Shown here piece after piece: positions 1 to 10,220 of a stretch of 64,000 nucleotides of DNA; the stretch's first letter is position 1; every line of letters starts with the position of its first letter. The position numbers and the translations under genes are program-made. Source of the DNA: Gammaproteobacteria bacterium (lineage in GTDB: Bacteria; Pseudomonadota; Gammaproteobacteria; Steroidobacterales; GCA-2729495); assembly GCA_015709695.1 (NCBI GenBank), contig CP054183.1, positions 1,600,992 to 1,664,991 on the forward strand, in the 5' to 3' direction. The notes beneath the pieces were generated by a model. That model ran no database searches, had not been told where the DNA came from, and saw nothing but the letters and a program-made list of their open reading frames with translations.

Positions 1-319
1 CCAGCGCATCCACCTCGACCTGCCCGCCGACCGCGTAGAGGTCCTGGCCCACGGTGGCGCGCACCGCGACCTGGCCGCCGGCGAGGCTGACATCGCCGTC
101 GACGGATGCATTGCTCTCCACCGTGGCGCCGGCCAGCAGCGCGTCGCCGCCGACGGTCTGCTCCAGGCGCACGCTGCCGCCGGCCTCGAAGTAATCGTCG
201 TCGATGGCCAGGCCGCTGGTGTCGCCCGCCGCCAGGGAAGCCGCGGAGCAGGCGCCCGCGAGGCAGAGCAGCAGCAGTTGCCGCGCCCGGTGTCCGCGGA
301 TCGGGGCCGTGCCGCGCAT
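1..319 (-). CDS. Secreted bactofilin-like repeat protein, N-terminal part (cut by window edge)
   Basis: About 106 codons are visible and the gene runs off the left edge. A basic N-terminus (RGHRARQ) is followed by a hydrophobic stretch LLLLCLAGACSAASLAA, which looks like a signal peptide. After it come short alternating units of the kind GGDALLAG, VDGDVSLAGG and VGQDLYAVGG. Such V-x-G-D / A-G-G units are typical of bactofilin or CcmA-like right-handed beta-helix polymers. Most bactofilins are cytosolic, so a signal peptide points to the secreted polymer-forming variants. The ATG overlaps the frmA stop codon by one base (TGATG), so translation is probably coupled to frmA. The true function is unknown. 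Confidence 0.6.
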   Translation of the reverse strand, partial: MRGTAPIRGHRARQLLLLCLAGACSAASLAAGDTSGLAIDDDYFEAGGSVRLEQTVGGDALLAGATVESNASVDGDVSLAGGQVAVRATVGQDLYAVGGQVEVDAL

Positions 320-1428
320 CAGTAGGTCAGCACCGTGCGGATCGACTCGCCACGGTGCATGAGGTCGAAGGCGTGGTTGACCTCGGCATGGGGCAGCGTG
401 TGGGTGATCAGGTCGTCGATGTCGATGCGCCCCTCCATGTACCAGTCGACGATCTTCGGCACGTCGGTGCGCCCGCGTGCGCCGCCGAAGGCCGTGCCCT
501 TCCACACGCGGCCCGTCACCAGCTGGAACGGCCGCGTGCGGATCTCCTGGCCGGCGCCCGCCACGCCGATGATGATCGACTGTCCCCAGCCGCGGTGGCA
601 GCACTCCAGCGCCTGGCGCATGACATCGACGTTGCCGATGCACTCGAAGCTGTAGTCGGCCCCGCCATCGGTGAGCGCCACCAGCCAGGCCACCAGGTCA
701 CCCTCCACTTCCCGGGGGTTGACGTAGTGCGTCATGCCGAACTTCTCGGCGAGTGCCCGGCGCGAGGGGTTGCGGTCGACGCCGATGATGCGGCGCGCCC
801 CGACCATGCGCGCGCCCTGCACCACGTTGAGGCCGATGCCGCCGAGGCCGAACACCACCACGTTCGCCCCCGCCTCCACCTTCGCCGTGTTGACCACCGC
901 ACCGATGCCGGTGGTGACCCCGCAGCCGATGTAGCAGACCTTGTCGAACGGCGCGTCCTCGCGGATCTTCGCCACGGCGATCTCGGGCAGCACCGTGAAG
1001 TTGGAAAAAGTGGAGCAGCCCATGTAGTGGTGGATCAGCGTGCCGCCGCGCGAGAAGCGGCTGCTGCCGTCGGGCATCAGGCCGCGTCCCTGGGTGGCGC
1101 GGATCGCGGTGCAGAGGTTGGTCTTGCGCGAGAGACAGGACGGGCACTCGCGGCATTCCGGCGTGTACAGCGGTATGACGTGGTCGCCCTTCTTCACGGA
1201 CTTCACGCCGGAGCCGACATCGACGACGACGCCGGCGCCCTCGTGGCCGAAGATCGCGGGGAACAGCCCTTCCGGGTCGGCCCCGGAGCGGGTGAACTCA
1301 TCCGTGTGGCAGACCCCGGTGGCGCGGATCTCCACCAGCACCTCGCCCGCCTTCGGGCCCTCGAGGTCCACCTCCTCGATCACCAGGGGCTTGCCGGGCT
1401 CCCAGGCTACCGCCGCGCGCGTCTTCAT
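319..1428 (-). CDS. frmA: S-(hydroxymethyl)glutathione dehydrogenase / class III alcohol dehydrogenase
   Basis: This is a 369-residue zinc MDR dehydrogenase of usual class III length. The family oxidises S-hydroxymethylglutathione, formed from formaldehyde and glutathione, with NAD. Catalytic zinc ligands are visible as Cys40 (GVCHTDE) and His62 (GHEGAG). The structural zinc site is the Cys92/95/98/106 group in ECRECPSC...NLC. A Rossmann glycine motif [10 protein letters not shown] follows. Class III character is supported by full colinearity and the CGVTTG segment. No S-formylglutathione hydrolase gene lies beside it. Its stop overlaps the start of the downstream secreted repeat protein. Confidence 0.93.
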   Translation of the reverse strand: MKTRAAVAWEPGKPLVIEEVDLEGPKAGEVLVEIRATGVCHTDEFTRSGADPEGLFPAIFGHEGAGVVVDVGSGVKSVKKGDHVIPLYTPECRECPSCLSRKTNLCTAIRATQGRGLMPDGSSRFSRGGTLIHHYMGCSTFSNFTVLPEIAVAKIREDAPFDKVCYIGCGVTTGIGAVVNTAKVEAGANVVVFGLGGIGLNVVQGARMVGARRIIGVDRNPSRRALAEKFGMTHYVNPREVEGDLVAWLVALTDGGADYSFECIGNVDVMRQALECCHRGWGQSIIIGVAGAGQEIRTRPFQLVTGRVWKGTAFGGARGRTDVPKIVDWYMEGRIDIDDLITHTLPHAEVNHAFDLMHRGESIRTVLTY

Positions 1429-1505
1429 CGGGTCGCTCCTGCACCGCGAAGCCCGGAGTATAGGCGACTCGCGCCGGGCCGGTGGCGGCCCGGCGGGAGG
1501 CTGCT

Positions 1506-2822
<1,317 letters not shown>

Positions 2823-3046
2823 TGAATGATTCCTGGAAAAAACCCGCTCATTCCGGGCCGCGCAAGCGCGGTCCGGTGCGGTCACAAGCGAGGAAAAAAG
2901 TTACCGGAGTGCGTCAGCAACAGGTCGACGGACTGCGAGCCGGGGCGGCGCTGACCGCGCACGTGCCCGAACGGCGGGGCGCACTGTAACCGGGATCGGC
3001 TGCCGGGTCCACCCCCGGCGCGCGCGGCGGGAGCGTGACAGGCGCC

Positions 3047-3949
3047 TCAGGCGAGCGCGGCCTGGACGAGCTGCGCATCGGCCTGCGCCGCCCTGACCAG
3101 CTCCTCGAAGCCGCGGCCGTCGATGCGGATGCGCGCGAGCGCCTGCTCGGCCTCCGGCTCCGCCGGAGCACCCGGCTTGCGCAGGCGCAGGTGCAGCTTG
3201 GCCCCGCAGAGGATGCGCACCAGCGGCTCGAGTTCCTCGTTGTCGGCGTCGAAGATGGCGTTCTGCGCTTCCACCGCCTCGGCCACCCGCGCGGGGATCT
3301 TCCAGTGGTCGAGAATCGCGCGGGCAATGGCGACATGCCATTCGTTGAGCGCCCTCTCCCAGCCGGCGATGGCCTGGGGATCGATGCTCTCCCGGCGAGC
3401 GCGCGCGAACAGGTAGAGCTTGCCGATCAGGTGGAACAGGCCCGCGGACATGGCCTCGTCGGCCTTCACGCCCCTCACCTGCCTGGCCACGGCGAAGCAG
3501 AGCGCGGCGACACCGTTGCTGTTCTTCCAGATGTCGGCCAGCACCGGGCGGATGGGTTGCAGCCACTCCTGCCGGTCCAGCTGCTTCATGGCGAAGGCGG
3601 TCGCCTGGCTGCGCACCGTGTTGAAGCCGAGGCTGGTGATCGCTCCCCTGAGGTCCGCCACCTCGCGGCCCGATTTGTTGAAGGCCGCGGAATTCGCCAG
3701 CTGCAGGAGCCGGGCTGCCAGCGCCGGCTCGCTCGCCGCGAGCTTGACGATGTCGCTGGCCGCGACGTCCGGATCGGCGAGGGCGCGATGGATGCGGGCG
3801 ACGATGTCGGGAAACCCCGGCAGCTCGATCTTGTCCGCATTGAGCTCGCGGGCAAGGCCCTTGACGATCTGCGCGGCGTCGATGTCCGGCAAGCCGGTGC
3901 CGCTCGCTGCCGGGCCGCTTTCGGCCCGCAGGTTGGCTGCTGCTGTCAT
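3047..3949 (-). CDS. HDOD domain protein
   Basis: A 300-residue cytoplasmic protein. Residues about 38-235 match the HDOD domain, a catalytically dead HD relative found in signalling proteins. Recognisable segments are LPGFPDIVARI, the LLQLANSAAF helix and the GLFHLIGKL region. No GGDEF, EAL or receiver domain is attached. The chosen ATG at 3949 has GAGGATTCCC just upstream; a longer in-frame start at 3991 lacks a good ribosome site. Likely partners are c-di-GMP or chemotaxis proteins, but nothing in the neighbourhood specifies one. Confidence 0.85.
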   Translation of the reverse strand: MTAAANLRAESGPAASGTGLPDIDAAQIVKGLARELNADKIELPGFPDIVARIHRALADPDVAASDIVKLAASEPALAARLLQLANSAAFNKSGREVADLRGAITSLGFNTVRSQATAFAMKQLDRQEWLQPIRPVLADIWKNSNGVAALCFAVARQVRGVKADEAMSAGLFHLIGKLYLFARARRESIDPQAIAGWERALNEWHVAIARAILDHWKIPARVAEAVEAQNAIFDADNEELEPLVRILCGAKLHLRLRKPGAPAEPEAEQALARIRIDGRGFEELVRAAQADAQLVQAALA

Positions 3950-4099
3950 GGGAATCCTCACGCGTCCCGCACTGTCCGCTGCGGCCGGCACGCAGGCGCC
4001 GCCGCCACCCCGTCGCGCACTATACGGGTGGCGGGCCGATCATCGCTGTGACCGGATGCGCAGATGGGGCCGCTGGAGCCCGGGCGACGCTGGCGGCGA

Positions 4100-5527
4100 T
4101 CAGATCCGCGCCGGCACGCCCCGCTGCGCCAGCAGCGCCTTCTTGCGGAAGAAGCGCAGCAGCCCGGCATCACCGTGGCGCGAGCCGCCGATGCCGGAGT
4201 AGCCGAAGGAGTTCTTCTCGGCCTCGTAGGTCTCGCGGGTCAGGCCGGCATCGTTGAGGCTCATGCCGCCGGCGTTGATGCGCTCGGCCACGGCGCGCGC
4301 CTCCTCCAGCGTGCCGGCGAACACCGCGCCGGAGAGCCCGTAGATGCTGTCGTTGGCGAGCGCCACGGCCTCGTCCACGGTACGGAACTTCATCACCGGT
4401 GTCACCGGGCCGAAGGTTTCCTCGGTCATGAGGGTCATGCCGTGGTCCACTCCGGTCACCACCGTGGCCGGCACGTAGCGGCCACCACCGAGGTTCAGGC
4501 TCTTGCCGCCGCAGTGGATGACGGCGCCCTTCGCCACGGCATCGTCGAGCTGGGCGTCGATGATGTCGGCCTGCCGGTCGAAGATCATCGGGCCGACCTG
4601 GCCTTCGTTGATGTCCGGGTAGTTGAGGCGGATGCGCCGCGACTTCTCCACCAGCAGCGCGACCAGGCGGTCGTGCACCGACTCCTGCGCATAGATGCGC
4701 TCCACCGCCAGGCAGGCCTGGCCGCTGGCGAGGCAGGAAGAACGCAGGATGCCGTCGCTCGCCTGCTCGAGGTTGGCGGACTCCAGCACCACCACCGGAT
4801 CCTTGCCGCCGAGCTCGAGGAACGCGGGGATGAAGTGGCTGGCGGCGGCCACCGCCACCTTGCGGCCGGTGGCCACGCTGCCGGTGAAGCAGACCACGTC
4901 GACATTGGCGACCAGCGCCGCGCCGGTATCGCGCCCGCCGGCGATGATGTCGAACACCCGGGCGAGCTCCGGCACCGAGCGGATGATGGCGCGCAGCGGC
5001 GGGGCGAAGCGCGGCGTCACCTCGCTCGGCTTCACCAGCACCGCGGCGCCGGCCAGCAGCGCCGGCACGGAATCGATCAGCGACAACGCCATCGGGAAGT
5101 TCCACGGGCTGATCACGCCGACCAGCGGGTAAGGCACCAGCTGGTGGGCGATGCGCAGCGTCGGCATGATCTTCGAGTCGAATTCCGTCGTGGCGACGAT
5201 GGCCGGCGCGCGCTCGCACCAGCGGCGGATGTTGCGCGCCGCCGAGGCGATCTCGCCGGCAGCCACCGCCACGCGTCCGGTATCCACGCTCAGCGCCTGC
5301 AGCAGCGGCTCGCGCTGCGCCTCGAGCGCATCGGCGAAGCGGCGCAGCACCGCGCTGCGCGCGGCCAGTCCCGCCTCGCGCCAGGCCACCTGTTCCTGGC
5401 GCAGCGCCTGGCAGCGCGCGGCGAGCTCGCCGTCGGTGGGCGGCGTGAACTCGTAGTCGTCCTTGCCGGTGCGCGGATTGCGCACCTGGATGGCGGGGGA
5501 AATGGCGAGGGGCTGTGTGACTGGCAT
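4100..5527 (-). CDS. NAD(P)-dependent aldehyde dehydrogenase
   Basis: A 475-residue aldehyde dehydrogenase superfamily enzyme that oxidises an aldehyde to the acid. The Asn motif SPWNFPM, the cofactor-binding VKPSE, the general-base Glu in LELGGKDP and the nucleophile Cys in SGQACLAVER are all present. It begins 25 bases after the 4-hydroxybutyryl-CoA dehydratase-like gene and is probably the last gene of that operon. The context would suit succinate semialdehyde or a similar short semialdehyde, or an aromatic aldehyde. The sequence does not fix the substrate. Confidence 0.88.
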   Translation of the reverse strand: MPVTQPLAISPAIQVRNPRTGKDDYEFTPPTDGELAARCQALRQEQVAWREAGLAARSAVLRRFADALEAQREPLLQALSVDTGRVAVAAGEIASAARNIRRWCERAPAIVATTEFDSKIMPTLRIAHQLVPYPLVGVISPWNFPMALSLIDSVPALLAGAAVLVKPSEVTPRFAPPLRAIIRSVPELARVFDIIAGGRDTGAALVANVDVVCFTGSVATGRKVAVAAASHFIPAFLELGGKDPVVVLESANLEQASDGILRSSCLASGQACLAVERIYAQESVHDRLVALLVEKSRRIRLNYPDINEGQVGPMIFDRQADIIDAQLDDAVAKGAVIHCGGKSLNLGGGRYVPATVVTGVDHGMTLMTEETFGPVTPVMKFRTVDEAVALANDSIYGLSGAVFAGTLEEARAVAERINAGGMSLNDAGLTRETYEAEKNSFGYSGIGGSRHGDAGLLRFFRKKALLAQRGVPARI

Positions 5528-5552
5528 GGCGTTCCCGCGACGGCTGTCGCTC

Positions 5553-7073
5553 CTAGTTGTGGTTGCCGGACCCGGGCGTGTCGTCCGTTCCGGGCTTCGC
5601 TTCAGGACCGGGCTCGATGCCGGCCAGGGCCATGGCGAGCCGCTTCTTGAACTCGAGCTGCATGGCGCGCCCGATCTGGATGCGCTGGGCCTGCGGCGAG
5701 CCCGCGCCGTGCAGCGATTCGGTAAGGTACCCCACGGCGTTGCGCCCCATGGTCATGTTCTCGATCAGGCGCAGGATGCGCATGCGGTCCTCGGTGGCGA
5801 CACCCTCGCGGCCCTGCAGGTACTTGCGGAGCAGCGCGCCGATCTCCGGGTGTTCCAGGTCGGCGGCCGCCGGCATGGTGACCACCAGCCCGCCGGCGAG
5901 GTCCTGCGCCAGCCGGCCGATCTCGTAGGGCAGCTTCGTCACGTGGTGCTTGCAGACGTTGGCGAGCATGTCGTCGGCCTGGTACACGCCCGAGGCCATG
6001 GGCGTGGCCTGGTGGCTGGCGGCGATGCCGGTGCCGTATATGGTCTCGTTGAGGTGGGTCATCTCCACCAGCTTGTCGCGGATGTGGCTGGCCCGCTCGA
6101 CACCGTTGTAGTCGGCGACGGTGGCGGCGGCGCCGATCAGCACGTCGCCGACGCCGGTCTTGCAGACGTAGCTGCGACGGTGATAGCCGGTGAAGCGGTC
6201 GACGAGCAGCGAGGCGAACTCGTGCTCGCCATCCATGAACACCCGCTCCTGCGGGATGAACACGTCGTCGAAGACGATCATCGCTTCCTGGCCGGCGAAG
6301 CGCGGGTTGCCGGCGTCGATGTCGCCGTCCATGGCGCGGCTGTCGCAGCTCTGCCGGCCATAGAGGTAGGTGATGCCCGGCGCATCCACCGGGATGGCGC
6401 CGACGATGGCGTAGTCGCGGTCCGCGGCCCCGAGCCGCATGGTCGGCATCACCAGCAGCCAGTGGGAATTCACGCAGCCGGTCTGGTGGGCCTTGGCGCC
6501 GCGGATCCACACGCCGCTGGCATCACGGCGCACCACGTGCACGAACAGGTCCGGATCGGCCTGCTCGTGGGGCGCCTTGCCGCGGTCCCCCTTGGCATCG
6601 GTCATGGCGCCGCCGACCACGAGATTCTGTCGCTGCACCAGCGCCAGGAAGTCGAGCAGCCGCCGGTGGTAGGCGGTGGCATGCCGCGCGTCGATCTCGT
6701 GGGTGACCGAGTGCAGCGCGTTGAAGGCGTCCATGCCCACGCAGCGCTGGAAGCAGGTGCCGGTGAGCTGGCCGAGACGCCGCTGCATCCGGTTCTGCAT
6801 CACCAGGTCGCCGGGCGAAGTGGCGATGTGCAGGAAACGGTTGACCCGCGCCCCGGTGTAGGGCGAGAGCGCCGAGGCCAGTTCCGGGTCGTCCAGAGCC
6901 AGGTCGTAGGTGGCCGCCACCGCGTTGATCGACGGGCGGATCACCGGGTGGTCCACCGGCTCGTCGATGAAGGCGCCCTGCAGGAAGACCCGCAGCCGGC
7001 GCCCGCGCAGCGACTCGATGTACTCGGCGCCGCTGCGGATGGGCCGGGGTTCTGTGCCGTCGGCTGCGTTCAT
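5553..7073 (-). CDS. 4-hydroxybutyryl-CoA dehydratase / vinylacetyl-CoA isomerase-like flavo-iron-sulfur protein
   Basis: A 506-residue member of the HpaB/4-hydroxybutyryl-CoA dehydratase family. It resembles the clostridial dehydratase (AbfD), which uses FAD plus an oxygen-sensitive [4Fe-4S] cluster. The two N-terminal cluster cysteines are Cys107 and Cys111 in CFQRC. Glu263 (GQEAMIVFD) and His298 (YHRRSYVCK) align with the known active-site Glu and His ligand. Cys304-Lys305 match the fourth ligand and its Lys, but lie six residues after the His instead of the seven I recall for AbfD. The ATG overlaps the upstream stop (ATGA). The alternative of a flavin-only hydroxylase is disfavoured by the kept cysteines. 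Confidence 0.85.
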   Translation of the reverse strand: MNAADGTEPRPIRSGAEYIESLRGRRLRVFLQGAFIDEPVDHPVIRPSINAVAATYDLALDDPELASALSPYTGARVNRFLHIATSPGDLVMQNRMQRRLGQLTGTCFQRCVGMDAFNALHSVTHEIDARHATAYHRRLLDFLALVQRQNLVVGGAMTDAKGDRGKAPHEQADPDLFVHVVRRDASGVWIRGAKAHQTGCVNSHWLLVMPTMRLGAADRDYAIVGAIPVDAPGITYLYGRQSCDSRAMDGDIDAGNPRFAGQEAMIVFDDVFIPQERVFMDGEHEFASLLVDRFTGYHRRSYVCKTGVGDVLIGAAATVADYNGVERASHIRDKLVEMTHLNETIYGTGIAASHQATPMASGVYQADDMLANVCKHHVTKLPYEIGRLAQDLAGGLVVTMPAAADLEHPEIGALLRKYLQGREGVATEDRMRILRLIENMTMGRNAVGYLTESLHGAGSPQAQRIQIGRAMQLEFKKRLAMALAGIEPGPEAKPGTDDTPGSGNHN

Positions 7074-8011
7074 GGGTCGGCTGCCACACGAAAACCGAAG
7101 AAGGAGTAACGGGCATCGACCGGGTCGCGGCCGCGGAAGCTGACACGCTGGCGGCTGGGCCGGGTGATCCAGCTGCCGCCGCGCACGGCGCGGCGCTCGC
7201 AGCTCCCCTGCGCGGCCTGCACCGCGCTGCCGTCCACCGGTGTGGCCGGATAGGGCGCCTGGTAGCAGTCGGCGGTCCACTCCCAGACGTTGCCGATCAT
7301 GTCGTGGAGCCCGAAGGCATTGGGCAGGTAGCTGCCCACCGGCGCGGCCTGGGCATGGCCGTCATCGCAGCCGAAGGGCGCCCAGCTGAAGCCGTTGGCG
7401 CGCGCGCCGCTGGCGTCGTAGACGTTGGCGTAGGCGCAGGCGCCGCTGTCGGCATCGGCACCCTGGTCCACCCAGTAGTAGGCGGCGCTGCTGCCGGCGC
7501 GGGCCGCGTACTCCCACTCCGCCTCGCTGGGCAGCCGGTAATGCCTGCCGGTGCGTTGCGACAGCCACTGCACGTAGGCCTGCGCATCGTTCCAGGAGAC
7601 GCAGGCCACGGGCTCGTCGTCGAACGGCGCGCGCCCATAGCCGGGATTGGTCCAGTCCGCATCCGGTGGCGTGCGCCACTCGCCCTGCCAGACCTGGCAG
7701 CCGCCGGCCATGACGTGGCCGCTGGCGCCGACGAAGGCGGCGAACTGCGCCTGCGTCACCTCGACCTGGCCGAGGGCGAAGGGCTTGCCGATGTGCACCT
7801 TGTGCACCGGACCCTCGGGCCGGCCTTCCTCGCCGCCCGGCGCGCCCATGAGGAACTCGCCTGGCGGGATCACCACCAGCGCCGGGCACTGCGCGCAGTC
7901 CTGCAGCAGGCTGCCGGCACGCGGCGTGCCCGCAGCGCAGCCGGCCAGCAGCAGCGGCAGGGCTAGCAGCAGCGGCCACCGGCGCCGGATGCGCTCAGGC
8001 GACCAGGCCAT
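7070..8011 (-). CDS. Lipoprotein with formylglycine-generating-enzyme (SUMF1) fold, catalytic cysteines absent
   Basis: 313 residues. A signal peptide ends in the lipobox LAGC (Cys25), so it is probably an outer-membrane or periplasmic lipoprotein. Residues 45-312 form an FGE-sulfatase domain: IPPGEFLMG, VEVTQAQFAAFV, PVACVSWNDAQAYVQWLS, RLPSEAEWEYAARAG, MIGNVWEWTADCY and AVRGGSWITRPSRQR. Formylglycine generators carry two copper-binding cysteines just after GGSW; here that stretch has none, so sulfatase activation is unlikely. It overlaps the molybdenum hydroxylase gene by 17 bases and the dehydratase-like gene by ATGA. It may be a binding or maturation partner of the periplasmic molybdoenzyme (inference). 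Confidence 0.85.
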   Translation of the reverse strand: MAWSPERIRRRWPLLLALPLLLAGCAAGTPRAGSLLQDCAQCPALVVIPPGEFLMGAPGGEEGRPEGPVHKVHIGKPFALGQVEVTQAQFAAFVGASGHVMAGGCQVWQGEWRTPPDADWTNPGYGRAPFDDEPVACVSWNDAQAYVQWLSQRTGRHYRLPSEAEWEYAARAGSSAAYYWVDQGADADSGACAYANVYDASGARANGFSWAPFGCDDGHAQAAPVGSYLPNAFGLHDMIGNVWEWTADCYQAPYPATPVDGSAVQAAQGSCERRAVRGGSWITRPSRQRVSFRGRDPVDARYSFFGFRVAADP

Positions 8012-10154
8012 GGCGTGCCAGCGGCAGGCTGCGGATGCGCTGGCCGGTGGCGGCGAACAGCGCGTTGACGACCGCGGGCGCCACCGGGGGCACGCCGGGC
8101 TCGCCGACGCCACCGAGCGGCAGGCCGCCCTCGACGATGTCGACGGCAATGCGCGGCGTGTTGGCCAGCGTGACCATGCGGTAGTCATGGAAGTTGCTCT
8201 CGACCGCACGGCCGGCCTCGATGTGGATCTCGCCGTAGAGCGCGGCGGAGAGCCCGAAGATGATGCCGCCCTCCATCTGCATGCGCACCACCTCGGGCTG
8301 CAGCGCACGCCCGCAGTCGATGGCGCAGAAAACCTCCAGCACCTCGAGCCTGCCGTCCCGGACCCGCACGTGCGCCACCTGCGCCACGCTGGAGCCCTGG
8401 TCGTCCACCAGCGCCAGGCCGAGGCCCTCGCCCTTCGGCAGCCGGCGGCCCCAGCCGGCGCGCTTCGCCACCGCGCGCAGCACCGCCTGGTGGCGCGGGT
8501 GGGCCTCGAGCAGGCCGAGGCGGAAGTCGAGCGGATCGCGGCCGGCGGCATGAGCGAGTTCGTCCAGCGCGCATTCCATGAAGAAGCCGTTGTGGGACTG
8601 GCCCACCGAGCGCCAGGTGCCGATCGGCACGTGGGTCGGCACGGACACCCAGTGCACGCGGTAGGCATCGATGGCATAGGGCGTGTCGTCGAAGGTGCTC
8701 ACCGCGAGCGGGTCCGGCTTGCCCTTGAGCCGCCCCGGCCGGCCCCACTCCATGATGGACGCGCCCGCCAGCTTCACCGCCATGCCGGTGAGCCGGCCGC
8801 CCTCATCGAGATCGGCGCCGATGCGCGCGGCGAAGGCCGGGCGGTAGAAGTCGTGCTGCATGTCCTCGCTGCGCGACCAGATCAGCTTCACCGGCCGGCC
8901 GGGCACCGCGCGGGCGATGAGCGCCGCCTGGATGCCGTAGTCCACCGGCCAGCGCCGGCCGAAGGCGCCGCCGGCGAAGGTACGCTGCACGCTCACGGCC
9001 ATCGCCGGCAGGCCGAGCGCGGCCGCCACCTCGTCGCGCAGGCGGATCGGGCCCTGCGACGGCGCCCAGAGCTGGCAGCGGCCCTCGCTGACCAGCGCCG
9101 TGCAGGTCATCGGCTCCAGCGTCGCGTGCGCGAGGTAGGGCACCTCGTACTCGAGCTGCAGGTGGCGCGGGCCGGGGGCCGGTGCCTCGCCATGCTGCGC
9201 GCTCGACACGCCGGGCTCGTCCAGGGCGCGGCGCAGGGCCGCCTGCAGGTTGGCCGAATCCACGGCATCGTTCGGGCCGCGGGCGAACTCCGGCCGCAAG
9301 GCGCGCAAGGCGGTGTCCGCCCGCCAGAAATCCCTGGCCACCACCGCCACCGCGTCGGGCAGGCGCACCACCGCCTCGACGCCCGGCATGGCGCGGGCCG
9401 GTGCCTCGTCCACCGCGACCAGGGGACTGCCGAAGACCGGGCTCGCCATGACGCTCGCCACCAGCAGGTCGCCCTGGCGCACGTCGACGCCGAATTCTGC
9501 GCTGCCGGTGACCTTGGCGGGCAGGTCCTTGCGCGGCTGGTCCCGTCCCAGGTGGCGCAACTCGGCATCCGGCCGCAGCTCGACTTTCCCGGGTACCGGC
9601 AAGGCGGCCGCCGCCGCGGCCAGCGCGGAAAATGGCTGGCGCCGGCCGCTCGGCCGGTGCAGCACCATGCCGTCCTGCGTGGCGCATTCGGCCGCCGGGA
9701 CGCCCCAGGCGGTTGCCGCCGCCTGGCACAGCAGGCTGCGGGCCGTGGCGCCGAGCTCGCGCAAGGACTGGTAGTGGCCACGCACGCTCATGCTGCGGCC
9801 GGTGGCCTGGATGCCCTTCATGGGGTTGATGAAGCGCTCGTCCGCCCAGGACTGGCGCACTTCCACCCGCTCCCAGTCCGCGCCGAGCTCGTCGGCGAGG
9901 ATCAGCGGCAGCGAGGTGTGCACGCCCTGCCCGACCTCGAGTTCGGGATCGACGATGATCACGCTGCCGTCGCCGCGGATCTCGAGGTAGGCGGCCAGGC
10001 GCGGCTCGGTCCAGGCCGGGTCGGCAGCCGCGCCGGCCGGCGCCGGGCGCAGCCCGAGCCACAGCCCCGCCGCCGAGGCACCCGTCACCACGACGAAGTC
10101 GCGGCGGTTCAGGGTCGCCGCCGAGGGGACTGCGGGTTGTCGCGGGGCCGTCAT
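7995..10154 (-). CDS. Periplasmic molybdenum hydroxylase, large subunit (isoquinoline 1-oxidoreductase beta-like)
   Basis: A 719-residue xanthine-oxidase-family molybdopterin subunit. A twin-arginine signal LNRRDFVVVTG (Arg17-Arg18) followed by a hydrophobic stretch implies Tat export with cofactor bound. Typical elements are ELEVGQGVHTSL, the molybdopterin segment FAGGAFGRR, QMEGGIIFGLSAAL and the catalytic Glu near residue 685 in GGVGEPG. Length and Tat signal match the IorB-type single large subunit. The small [2Fe-2S] subunit and the FAD subunit normally needed are not in this window. First gene of a four-gene operon driven from the palindromic promoter at 10186-10206. Confidence 0.87.
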   Translation of the reverse strand: MTAPRQPAVPSAATLNRRDFVVVTGASAAGLWLGLRPAPAGAAADPAWTEPRLAAYLEIRGDGSVIIVDPELEVGQGVHTSLPLILADELGADWERVEVRQSWADERFINPMKGIQATGRSMSVRGHYQSLRELGATARSLLCQAAATAWGVPAAECATQDGMVLHRPSGRRQPFSALAAAAAALPVPGKVELRPDAELRHLGRDQPRKDLPAKVTGSAEFGVDVRQGDLLVASVMASPVFGSPLVAVDEAPARAMPGVEAVVRLPDAVAVVARDFWRADTALRALRPEFARGPNDAVDSANLQAALRRALDEPGVSSAQHGEAPAPGPRHLQLEYEVPYLAHATLEPMTCTALVSEGRCQLWAPSQGPIRLRDEVAAALGLPAMAVSVQRTFAGGAFGRRWPVDYGIQAALIARAVPGRPVKLIWSRSEDMQHDFYRPAFAARIGADLDEGGRLTGMAVKLAGASIMEWGRPGRLKGKPDPLAVSTFDDTPYAIDAYRVHWVSVPTHVPIGTWRSVGQSHNGFFMECALDELAHAAGRDPLDFRLGLLEAHPRHQAVLRAVAKRAGWGRRLPKGEGLGLALVDDQGSSVAQVAHVRVRDGRLEVLEVFCAIDCGRALQPEVVRMQMEGGIIFGLSAALYGEIHIEAGRAVESNFHDYRMVTLANTPRIAVDIVEGGLPLGGVGEPGVPPVAPAVVNALFAATGQRIRSLPLARHGLVA

Positions 10155-10185
10155 CGGGCTGGAAAACCTCGGGACCGGGTCTGCA

Positions 10186-10206
10186 TATCATTATAACAAT
10201 ATGATA
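10186..10206. promoter_or_regulatory. Divergent promoter with perfect inverted repeat (candidate operator)
   Basis: The 66-base gap between the molybdenum hydroxylase operon and the MFS gene is AT-rich in a GC-rich genome. It holds TATCAT-N9-ATGATA, a perfect 6-bp inverted repeat. On the minus strand a consensus -10 (TATAAT, 10195-10190) lies inside the palindrome. On the plus strand TATGAT sits at 10200-10205. A regulator bound here would block both promoters. The bound protein is not identifiable from the site. Confidence 0.5.
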
Positions 10207-10220
10207 AATTTCCGCAGCCT

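Noticed and set aside
7070..8011. Sulfatase-activating formylglycine-generating enzyme
   Set aside because: The cysteines required after GGSW are missing and no sulfatase gene is nearby.
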